This document shows, piece after piece, positions 15,223 to 21,699 of a DNA stretch of 25,674 nt; position 1 is the stretch's first letter, and each line of letters opens with the position of its first letter. A program made the position numbers and the translations under genes. The notes under the pieces are model-generated. The model ran no database searches. It had not been told where the DNA came from and saw only the letters and a program-made list of their open reading frames with translations. Source of the stretch: an uncultured Oscillospiraceae bacterium (GTDB lineage Bacteria > Bacillota_A > Clostridia > Oscillospirales > Acutalibacteraceae); the NCBI GenBank assembly GCA_910587995.1, contig CAJUNS010000036.1, forward strand, positions 1 to 25,674. Reading direction: 5' to 3'.

Positions 15223-15250
15223 ATTATAGCGAATTGACGGAAAAAGTCAA
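15223..15250 (-). promoter_or_regulatory. Sigma-A promoter of the isomerase-oxidoreductase operon
   Basis: Minus strand TTGACT (15245-15250), 16-base spacer, TATAAT (15223-15228). The -10 is perfect and the -35 differs at one base. The predicted start is less than 25 bases before the isomerase start codon, so the leader is very short. No clear operator was found. Confidence 0.8.
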
Positions 15251-15432
15251 GCGTTCATCCCTGTGATCAAAGCATCAAATTTAGCAAGGGCGGCGTTTCA
15301 AGTTCCGCCAATCTGGATATAGATGGAGAAAAAATTCCGCCGGTGAACGGATTCCCCTGCTTAAAACGTATTTATTATGAAAAAGCCCGCAAGGGGCTTA
15401 CATCTACATACAGTGGCCAGGAGGTAGTTAAA

Positions 15433-16383
15433 ATGAAACGCACAACCATGTTCAAAATTTTGTTAGACGCAGCCATGCTCTGCCTGTATCTGCTGCTTAT
15501 GTTTGGCCAGGGGCTGGGAGGCTTTTTTCATGAGGCGGCTGGGCTTGGCATTGGGATGCTGTTTGTCCTTCATGTGCTGTTAAACCGCTCTATGACCAAA
15601 GGACTGATGGCCTCGGTCCGGAGCGGCCGGGCTTCCCCCGGAAGGTGGGGATTGCTGCTTTCAGACTTGGTGCTGACCCTGTGCATGCCGGTGGTGATTG
15701 TAACCGGTGCGCTGATTGCCAAAGAGCTTTTCTTGGTTCCCGCAGAGCTGGACTGGGCGGCCATCACCACCGCCCACACCGTGCTGTCTTACATGTGCCT
15801 GGGGGCGATGGGCCTGCACCTGCTGCTTCACGGAAAATATCTGGTGGGCGTAATGAAAAAAATCCCCGCTGCCTTTGGCAGTGGGGAAATGGGCGCGGCC
15901 CTGTTCCGCTTTGCGGGGGGAGCCGCCTTGGCGGCTGTCCTTTATGGAGGGCTGTTCCTGGGGCAGGGGCTTTCAGAAGCCTCTGGCCCAGCGGTGCGGG
16001 CAAATGGGGTGGAGCAGAGCGCCCCGGCGGCGTCTTCAGCTGTCTCGGAATGTCCCGCCTCCTGCGGAGCGGCCTCCTGTCCGAATAGCACATCTGCACC
16101 CACTCCCCAAGAAACACCCCAGCCCACCCCAGAGAGCACGGCCACGCCGGTGGAGTCGGTTTCTTCCGAAGACCCTCCGGCGGAAGAATGGGAGGAACCA
16201 GAGGCGCCGGAGGAGCCTGAAGAGCCAGCTGGTCCTACTCTGGAAGAGTATTTGGCAGGGCTTACCTGCACGGGATGCCGGAAGGGCTGCTCTCTGTTGA
16301 GCCCCAGCTGTGCCAGAGGCAATGCGCAGGCGGAACAAGCCGCGCAGGAATACGCCCAGCTGTATGGGACCCCTGTGGAATGA
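15433..16383 (+). CDS. DUF4405-type membrane protein with acidic linker and Cys-rich tail
   Basis: The 316-residue protein has about five membrane segments (near 7-29, 33-51, 73-98, 111-133 and 155-178). Histidines H33, H47, H115, H129 and H133 lie in or at the membrane helices, a pattern of cytochrome b-like DUF4405 proteins that may bind haem. After the last helix comes a Ser/Pro/Thr/Glu-rich linker (about 185-268). The C-terminus has C279-x2-C282-x3-C286-x6-C293, and three more cysteines lie at 207, 211 and 216. The Cys set could bind a metal or Fe-S cluster or form disulfides. A membrane redox role is inferred. AGGAGG (15419-15424) fixes the ATG at 15433; an upstream in-frame ATG at 15343 lacks support. 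Confidence 0.75.
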   Translation: MKRTTMFKILLDAAMLCLYLLLMFGQGLGGFFHEAAGLGIGMLFVLHVLLNRSMTKGLMASVRSGRASPGRWGLLLSDLVLTLCMPVVIVTGALIAKELFLVPAELDWAAITTAHTVLSYMCLGAMGLHLLLHGKYLVGVMKKIPAAFGSGEMGAALFRFAGGAALAAVLYGGLFLGQGLSEASGPAVRANGVEQSAPAASSAVSECPASCGAASCPNSTSAPTPQETPQPTPESTATPVESVSSEDPPAEEWEEPEAPEEPEEPAGPTLEEYLAGLTCTGCRKGCSLLSPSCARGNAQAEQAAQEYAQLYGTPVE

Positions 16384-16495
16384 TTTTTCTGGGGGGAATA
16401 CCGGGCGGCGTGTACAAGCAGGCGCAAGCCTCCCCATAGAAGGCACAGCGGCCCGTTCAAAAGAGAGTGTATTTCTTCTCAACTGCCGAAACCAT

Positions 16496-16540
16496 AAAAC
16501 AGCCGGAGGGTATAAACCTCCCGGCTGTTTTTGTTATTTT
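16496..16540. terminator. Bidirectional terminator between convergent genes
   Basis: AACAGCCGG-AGG pairs with CCTCCCGGCTGTT (one bulged base) around GTATAAA. TTTTTGTTATTTT follows on the + strand and TTTTATGG on the minus strand. It closes both the DUF4405 gene and the XRE regulator gene, whose last codon lies inside the T-tract at 16534-16536. Confidence 0.88.
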
Positions 16541-17154
16541 CCTTTCTGCCGTTTCAACAGGAAGAAGCATCCCGCCGCGAAAGCCAGATACATCACCCCA
16601 AAAGCCACAAACTGCCGGATATCCACCGGGTAAGGCGACATTGGCCACGCAAAGAGCGAAGCCCCGCGGGTAAAGATTCCGGCCAACATAGAACAGGGCA
16701 TAAACGCAACTCCCATAATGATAATCAGCTTTGTCCAGAAGCCGGGCCGCTGGCCGGACAGGGCGCGGCCTATAAAGTACCCGGCGATACCCACTGCCTG
16801 GATAATCATAGAGCTGAAGGCATCGGCAAGATTCTGAGAACTATACCAGCTTGAACACCCGGCGATTACGCCGATGGCTACCATGACCGGCGCTCCCACA
16901 TAGAGCACCCGGCTGCCCAGGCGGGCATCGTCATCCTGGTCTTTTGGAGGAGCTGGCTCAATTCCCTTTAAGAGGAAGTCGGTGGTAACCTCAAAGATTT
17001 CGCTTAAGGCTATCACCTTGTCCAGGTCAGGCATAGACTGCTCGCTCTCCCACTTGCTGACTGCCTGGCGGGTGACGCCCATACGGTCGGCCAGCTCCTC
17101 CTGAGACATGCCATTGGCCTTTCTCAAGGCCTGGATGCGGTCCGATAGATTCAT
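16534..17154 (-). CDS. XRE-family regulator fused to membrane segments
   Basis: Residues 1-65 of this 206-residue protein are a typical Cro/C1-type helix-turn-helix: MNLSDRIQALRKANGMSQEE, LADRMGVTRQAVSKWESEQS, then MPDLDKVIALSEIFEVTTDF. After a charged linker (about 66-80) there are four hydrophobic segments, ending in FAAGCFFLLKRQKGK. This arrangement is common in Clostridia and suggests a membrane-tethered repressor sensing an envelope or membrane signal; the ligand is unknown. AAGGAG stands nine bases before the ATG at 17154. The neighbouring DUF4405 gene converges on it and the secreted orphan lies upstream on the same strand. Confidence 0.85.
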   Translation of the reverse strand: MNLSDRIQALRKANGMSQEELADRMGVTRQAVSKWESEQSMPDLDKVIALSEIFEVTTDFLLKGIEPAPPKDQDDDARLGSRVLYVGAPVMVAIGVIAGCSSWYSSQNLADAFSSMIIQAVGIAGYFIGRALSGQRPGFWTKLIIIMGVAFMPCSMLAGIFTRGASLFAWPMSPYPVDIRQFVAFGVMYLAFAAGCFFLLKRQKGK

Positions 17155-17190
17155 ACTGCAACACTCCTTCTGGGTTTATTCTGACCCCAT

Positions 17191-17218
17191 ATTACAGCAT
17201 GAGCCGGTTGCGGCGCAA
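17191..17218 (-). promoter_or_regulatory. Probable promoter of the XRE regulator
   Basis: Minus strand TTGCGC (17213-17218), 16-base spacer, TGTAAT (17191-17196) with an upstream TG (TGCTGTAAT, extended -10). It is about 35 bases before the ATG. A TTGACA lies farther upstream on the minus strand but has no matching -10. Confidence 0.5.
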
Positions 17219-17343
17219 GAAAGAGGAGGCGGAAATCTGTCAACCAGGGGTTGCGGGGGGTAAATTTCGGAGAAATTACACCGTATTTTTTCGTTATTGG
17301 CCCTTCATCTCTGCGCGTGCCATAGTACAAACTCACATCCAGG

Positions 17344-17736
17344 TCAGTTCCCCATGTTAATGGCGTTGCAGCTAATGGCCATCACCACATGAATACTATA
17401 CACCAACCAATCCGGAAGACAGGCATAGGCCTCGCTTGGCTGCCGCGCATTGACCGGAATGGCGGAGACAATGGCTGTCGATCCATCCGCATACGTAAGA
17501 AGAATGGTATCGGATTGACCATCAGCCTCAAATGCCGCCGCTTCCTCGCCGGTACACAGGTAAGGCTCTTGGGATACAATAGGATTATCAGGTGTAGAGA
17601 AGGCTTCATAATACAGCTGCTCTAGATACGTAGAATTTTCAGGAACCGCTTCTGACTCTGCTTGTGCGGGTATTGCAGCAGCTGAAAATACCAATACAAG
17701 GGCGAACAAGAGCGAGAGCAATTTCGGAACCTTCAC
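17344..17736 (-). CDS. Small secreted protein of unknown function
   Basis: I do not recognise this 130-residue protein. It starts at GTG 17736 with a signal peptide (MKVPKLLSLLFALVLVFSAA, then AIPAQA), with a likely cut after the AQA motif near residue 26. The mature part of about 104 residues is acidic at first and has two cysteines in the middle (LCTGEE, YACLPDW). A hydrophobic, His-containing C-terminus (LVYSIHVVMAISCNAINMGN) contains a third Cys. GAGGTG lies eight bases before the GTG. Base composition is AT-richer than its neighbours. It stands alone behind a perfect consensus promoter, so high expression is expected; the function is unknown. Confidence 0.6.
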   Translation of the reverse strand: MKVPKLLSLLFALVLVFSAAAIPAQAESEAVPENSTYLEQLYYEAFSTPDNPIVSQEPYLCTGEEAAAFEADGQSDTILLTYADGSTAIVSAIPVNARQPSEAYACLPDWLVYSIHVVMAISCNAINMGN

Positions 17737-17769
17737 TTCTTATCACCTCAATTGTTAAGCGTTGGAATT

Positions 17770-17798
17770 ATTATATGGTGATTCTTTGGGTTTGTCAA
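17770..17798 (-). promoter_or_regulatory. Perfect consensus sigma-A promoter of the secreted orphan
   Basis: Minus strand TTGACA (17793-17798), exactly 17-base spacer, TATAAT (17770-17775), with no deviation from consensus in either box. Transcription would start near 17763, about 27 bases before the GTG start. Confidence 0.9.
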
Positions 17799-17823
17799 TA
17801 CAAGAATACAATCTTATATCATT

Positions 17824-19593
17824 CTAATCCTCCACCTGGGCGGTATACAGATGGTAATATTTACCGCGCTTTGCCAGCAGCTCCTGGTGGGAGCCCATCT
17901 CCGCGATGCCCTTGTCAGATATGTACAGAATGCGGTCGCAGTTTTTAATGGTGGAGAGCCGGTGGGCGATGATGAAGGAGGTGCGTCCCTTCAGCAGGGC
18001 TTGCAGTCCCTGCTGAACCAGTTTCTCGGTTTTTGCGTCAATGGAGGAGGTGGCCTCGTCCAGCACCAAGATTTTCGGGTCGGAGAGCAGTGTGCGGGCA
18101 AAGGCCACCAGCTGCCGCTGGCCCTGGGAGAGCCGGGAGCCCCGCTCGTTCACCTGGGTGTCGTAGCCCCGCTCCATCTGGCTGATGAACTCATGGGCGC
18201 ACACGGTTTTGGCGGCGGCAATCACTTCCTCGTCCGTGGCGTCCAGGCGGCCGTAGCGGATGTTGTCCATTATGCTGCCGGAGAAAATGAAGCTGTCCTG
18301 GAGCATAATGCCCATCTGGCTGCGCAGAGAGTGCAGGGTCACCCCGGCAATGTCCGTGCCGTCCAGCAGCACTTGGCCGCCGGTCAGGTTATAGAACCGG
18401 GAGAGCAGGTTCACCACCGTGGTCTTGCCCGCGCCGGTGGGGCCCACCAGGGCCACGGACTCCCCAGGAGCCACTTGCAGGTTGAAGTGCTCCAGCACGT
18501 TCACCGTGCCATCGTAAGAGAAGGTCACGTCCTGGAACTCCACGCCGCCTTGAATGGGAGGAAGCTCTCCCGCGCCGGGGGCGTCGTCCACAGTGACCGG
18601 TTCGTCCAGCATCTCAAAAATGCGCTCCAGGTAGGCCACGGCGTTGATGAAGGTGTTGTACAGGTTGGAAAGGCTCAGCATGGGCTGCCAAAACCGCCAA
18701 GCGTAAGAGGAGAGGGCGATGATGGTGCCGATCTGCATGGTGGGCCCCAGGAAGGTGAGCCCCACCAGGTACATGGCCCCCACCACCCAGGTGGAGATGT
18801 TGTCCACCGAGACCCAGATAAGCTGGGAGGTGTACTGGGCCTTCATCCAGGCCTTGTAGCTGTTGCGGTTCAGCCGGTCGTAGATGCCGGCGTTTTCCTC
18901 CTCGCGGGTAAAGGCCTGGGTAATCTTCATGCCGTCCAGGCTCTCGTGAAGGTAGGCGTTTAGGTTGGAGCTTTTGTTGGAGACATTCTGCCAGGCCCGG
19001 CGCTGGGCGGGCTTTACCAGGAAGATGACCACCAGCAGCAGGGGCACGCCGGCCATAACCACCAGGGACAGCCGCACATCGCAGATAAGCATAAACACGG
19101 CGATGAGCACCAGGTTGAAAATCTCCAGCACAAAGTTGATGATGCCGTTGGAAAGAGCGTCCGAGACGCTGTTCACGTAGTTAATCACCCGGGTGAGGAT
19201 CTTTCCGTGGGGGCGGTCGTCATAAAACTGGAAGGGTAATTTTTGCAGGTGTGCAAACAAGTCCTTGCGGATATCATATATGATTTCTTGGCCGACGGAG
19301 ATCATATATTTGCTGCGGGCCCTGGCAAAGAGAATGGAGATTACAATGGCCGCCAGCATGCCCACCGAGAGCAGCGCCAGCTCGCCGTAGTCCCGGTTGG
19401 GCACCGAGACGTTGATGCCCCGCTGGACCAGCAGCGGCCCCACCAAAGCGGCGGCGGCGGAGAGGGCGGAATAGAGCAGGGAGAGGACCATCTTGGTTTT
19501 GTGACGGCCAATGTAGGTCCCAGCCCGAAGCAGATGCTTCATACTAAAGGGTGTTTCTAGGTTTTCGTCAACGTCGAAGCGGTTGCGGGCCAT
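17824..19593 (-). CDS. ABC exporter half-transporter, consensus-site subunit
   Basis: This 589-residue half-transporter has an N-terminal six-helix exporter domain (about 30-330) and a C-terminal ATPase domain. Walker A GPTGAGKT is at 384-391, Q-loop Q432, signature LSQGQ at 488-492 (the second Gly replaced by Gln), Walker B ILVLDE with the catalytic E513, and H-loop H544 (IIAHRLST). It pairs with the upstream gene, whose ATPase lacks the Glu and His but has a perfect LSGGQ. Together they form one consensus and one degenerate ATP site, the layout of heterodimeric exporters such as BmrCD and TM287/288. Its ATG immediately follows the upstream TAA, so translation is coupled. Substrate, probably a drug, lipid or peptide, is unknown. 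No clear terminator follows. Confidence 0.95.
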   Translation of the reverse strand: MARNRFDVDENLETPFSMKHLLRAGTYIGRHKTKMVLSLLYSALSAAAALVGPLLVQRGINVSVPNRDYGELALLSVGMLAAIVISILFARARSKYMISVGQEIIYDIRKDLFAHLQKLPFQFYDDRPHGKILTRVINYVNSVSDALSNGIINFVLEIFNLVLIAVFMLICDVRLSLVVMAGVPLLLVVIFLVKPAQRRAWQNVSNKSSNLNAYLHESLDGMKITQAFTREEENAGIYDRLNRNSYKAWMKAQYTSQLIWVSVDNISTWVVGAMYLVGLTFLGPTMQIGTIIALSSYAWRFWQPMLSLSNLYNTFINAVAYLERIFEMLDEPVTVDDAPGAGELPPIQGGVEFQDVTFSYDGTVNVLEHFNLQVAPGESVALVGPTGAGKTTVVNLLSRFYNLTGGQVLLDGTDIAGVTLHSLRSQMGIMLQDSFIFSGSIMDNIRYGRLDATDEEVIAAAKTVCAHEFISQMERGYDTQVNERGSRLSQGQRQLVAFARTLLSDPKILVLDEATSSIDAKTEKLVQQGLQALLKGRTSFIIAHRLSTIKNCDRILYISDKGIAEMGSHQELLAKRGKYYHLYTAQVED

Positions 19594-21366
19594 TTAAATC
19601 GCCTCACTTTCTATTTCGTCCCCGCCGTTTTGCAGCAGGAAAACCTCCCGGTAATAGCCGGGTTTTTGGGAGAGTTCCCCGTGGGTGCCTGTGGCGGTGA
19701 TGGCCCCGTTTTCCAGGACCACAATTTTATCCGCCCGCTTGGTGGTAGAGATGCGCTGGGCCACAATGATTTTGGTACAGGGGAAGTCCAAGCCCGCCAG
19801 CTGTTCTTGGATGTACTTTTCGGTCTCCAGGTCCACCGCGCTGGTGGTGTCGTCCAAAATCAAGATGGAGGGCTTCACCGCCAGGGCCCGTGCCAGGGCG
19901 ATGCGCTGCTTCTGCCCGCCGGAAAGGCCGGTGCCCCGTTCGCCAATTACCGTGTCGAACCCGTCAGGCAGTTTTTCGGCAAAGTCCGTTACGTCCGCCA
20001 TGGTGGCAAAGCGCTTGACCTCCTCCTCGGACATGGAGCTGTCGCCATAGGCAATGTTCCCGTCCACTGTGTCGGAGAAGAGGAACACGTCTTGGGTGGC
20101 CAGGCCAATGGAGGACCGCAGGGCCTTTAGGTCGTATTTGCGCACAGGGGTCCCGTCCAGGTCCACCTGGCCGCTGGTGGGGTCGGTAAACCGGGGAATT
20201 AAGTTGACCAAAGAGGTTTTGCCCGAGCCGGTGGGGCCCATAATGGCCACGGTCTCTCCGGGCTGAATGTCCAGGTCGATGTGGGAGAGCACCTGGGTCC
20301 CGTGGAGCTTGAGGCCCACGTCCCGGAACCGCACCCGGCCCTCCACCCGGCCCTGGGGCTTCACCGCGTCCGGCCGGGAGACAATGGTGGACTTGGCGTA
20401 ATACAGCTCGATGATCTTGCTGGCGCTGGCAAAGAAGCGCTGTAAGTCGTTTAAGTGCATACCCAAGGAGCGCATGGGCTCCGAGAGGGTCCAGGTCAGG
20501 CCGTTGAACATGGTGAAGGTGCCAATGGTGATGCGGCCGTTGATGAGGAAAACGCCGCCCACCAGCAGCACGGCGATGGAAAGGGACTGGGAAAGGGTGT
20601 CAATGTAGGGGCTGAACTTGAGCCACAGCAAAGAGGCGGTTTTGTTGGCCTCCTTATAGGCCTGGTTCTTCTGGTCAAACTGCTCCTTCTCGTACTCCTC
20701 CCGGGCAAAGGCCTTCACCACCCGGTTGCCGGAGATATTCTCCTGGGCGGCGGTGTTCAGGCGGGAGAGCTTCTCCCGCAGCTCCACATAGAGGGGGTGG
20801 ACCCGCCGGGAGAAGAGGAAGGTGAACAGGAAGATCAGCGGGGTGACGGCCAGCATACACAGGGCGAAGAGCCAGTCCGTGGCCAAAAAGGTGATGGCCG
20901 TGGTGCTGAACAGCACGATGCAGTGGATGAGCTGCCGCAGCACAAAGCATACCGCGTGGCGGATCATGTCCATGTCGCCGGTCAGGCGGGTCATCAGGTC
21001 GCCGGTGCGGTAGGCGCTGTAGAAAGCCTGGTCCTGCTCCTGCATGTTCTGGTACAGGTCGCGGCGCAGCTCGTAGATGAGCTTTTGGGAGATGTGCTCG
21101 TAGGTCATGTTGGAAAGATAGCCGAAGCCGGTGCGGAACAGGGTGAAGCCCACCAGCACCGCCACCATGATCCCCAGGTGCCGGGCGGCTTGGGGGTCTA
21201 CCACGCCGGACTCTTGCAGCGGGTAGAAGACAGTGTCCATAATGTTGGCGGTGATTAGGGAGTTGCCCAGAGCCAGCACGGCCAGCAGGGCGGTGGAGAA
21301 GAGGGCGAAGATATAGCGCTTATGGCTGCCCTTCAGCCGCGCCCACACCCATCTTAACTGGAACAT
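19594..21366 (-). CDS. ABC exporter half-transporter, degenerate-site subunit
   Basis: The 590-residue protein has six membrane helices within about residues 15-300 and an ATPase domain from about 345. Walker A GPTGSGKT is at 377-384, Q425, and canonical LSGGQ at 481-485. Walker B ends in Asp (ILILDD, D506) instead of Glu, and the H-loop position is Gln (VAQRIST, Q537). These two changes mark the degenerate site of a heterodimeric exporter. The start at 21366 (MFQLRWVWARLKG) has AGGAGG eight bases upstream. The frame stays open for 80 more codons upstream, but these do not resemble the family and lie across the promoter. It is the first gene of the two-gene operon. Confidence 0.95.
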   Translation of the reverse strand: MFQLRWVWARLKGSHKRYIFALFSTALLAVLALGNSLITANIMDTVFYPLQESGVVDPQAARHLGIMVAVLVGFTLFRTGFGYLSNMTYEHISQKLIYELRRDLYQNMQEQDQAFYSAYRTGDLMTRLTGDMDMIRHAVCFVLRQLIHCIVLFSTTAITFLATDWLFALCMLAVTPLIFLFTFLFSRRVHPLYVELREKLSRLNTAAQENISGNRVVKAFAREEYEKEQFDQKNQAYKEANKTASLLWLKFSPYIDTLSQSLSIAVLLVGGVFLINGRITIGTFTMFNGLTWTLSEPMRSLGMHLNDLQRFFASASKIIELYYAKSTIVSRPDAVKPQGRVEGRVRFRDVGLKLHGTQVLSHIDLDIQPGETVAIMGPTGSGKTSLVNLIPRFTDPTSGQVDLDGTPVRKYDLKALRSSIGLATQDVFLFSDTVDGNIAYGDSSMSEEEVKRFATMADVTDFAEKLPDGFDTVIGERGTGLSGGQKQRIALARALAVKPSILILDDTTSAVDLETEKYIQEQLAGLDFPCTKIIVAQRISTTKRADKIVVLENGAITATGTHGELSQKPGYYREVFLLQNGGDEIESEAI

Positions 21367-21442
21367 AGAGAAATCCTCCTTGCCGCGAAAGCGGCGGTCC
21401 CCGGTGGAAGGGGAGTGATTGGCTTTTGAAAAAGCTTCCCCT

Positions 21443-21471
21443 ATTATAGCGGACGGGCAGAAAAATGAAAG
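21443..21471 (-). promoter_or_regulatory. Probable promoter of the ABC exporter operon
   Basis: Minus strand TATAAT (21443-21448) is perfect; a weak -35 CTTTCA (21466-21471) lies 17 bases away. It gives a leader of about 70 bases before the ATG at 21366. Confidence 0.55.
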
Positions 21472-21604
21472 ATGTTTTCTCGAAAAATTCAAAAATCGGC
21501 GTTCTGACGGAGAAGCTGGGAGCTCCCCGGGGAAATGTGGTGAAACTGGCCGGGCCCGAAGAGGACGCCTGGCGAGAGAGTTGAGAGGAATGGCCTGGAG
21601 CGGC

Positions 21605-21639
21605 AAAAAGCGGCCCCACCGCCAGAGCGGAGAGGCCGC
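21605..21639 (-). terminator. Terminator of the transglutaminase-like gene
   Basis: On the minus strand GCGGCC (21634-21639) pairs with GGCCGC (21610-21615), with an inner CCGC/GCGG pairing, and is followed by TTTTTG (A-run 21605-21609). It lies about 60 bases after the stop codon at 21700. Confidence 0.7.
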
Positions 21640-21699
21640 GCAGAGTCTATCTTACAGGGGTAGGGCAAGGAGATGGCAGGCGAGCATATTCTGTACTGC

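Larger units (their letters stand above)
21367..21699. other. Intergenic region upstream of the ABC operon
   Basis: The 333 bases hold the ABC promoter, its leader and the terminator of the transglutaminase gene. In the leader a short perfect hairpin (arms 21382-21386 and 21391-21395, loop TTTC on the minus strand) lies directly next to the ribosome binding site. No convincing gene is seen. Confidence 0.5.

Noticed and set aside
15343..15432. An N-terminal extension of the DUF4405 gene from ATG 15343
   Set aside because: The first 30 codons do not look like part of the family, and AGGAGG is correctly spaced only for the ATG at 15433.
17151..17336. A 61-codon minus-strand frame upstream of the XRE gene
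   Set aside because: It covers the likely XRE promoter and has no clear ribosome binding site or family pattern.
21465..21584. A possible 39-codon gene starting ATG AAA GAT, between the ABC operon and the transglutaminase gene
   Set aside because: No ribosome binding site precedes it, the ATG lies within the ABC promoter zone, and there is no recognisable pattern.
21367..21606. An 80-codon N-terminal extension of the first ABC gene
   Set aside because: It crosses the promoter and leader, does not resemble exporter N-termini, and a good ribosome binding site supports 21366.
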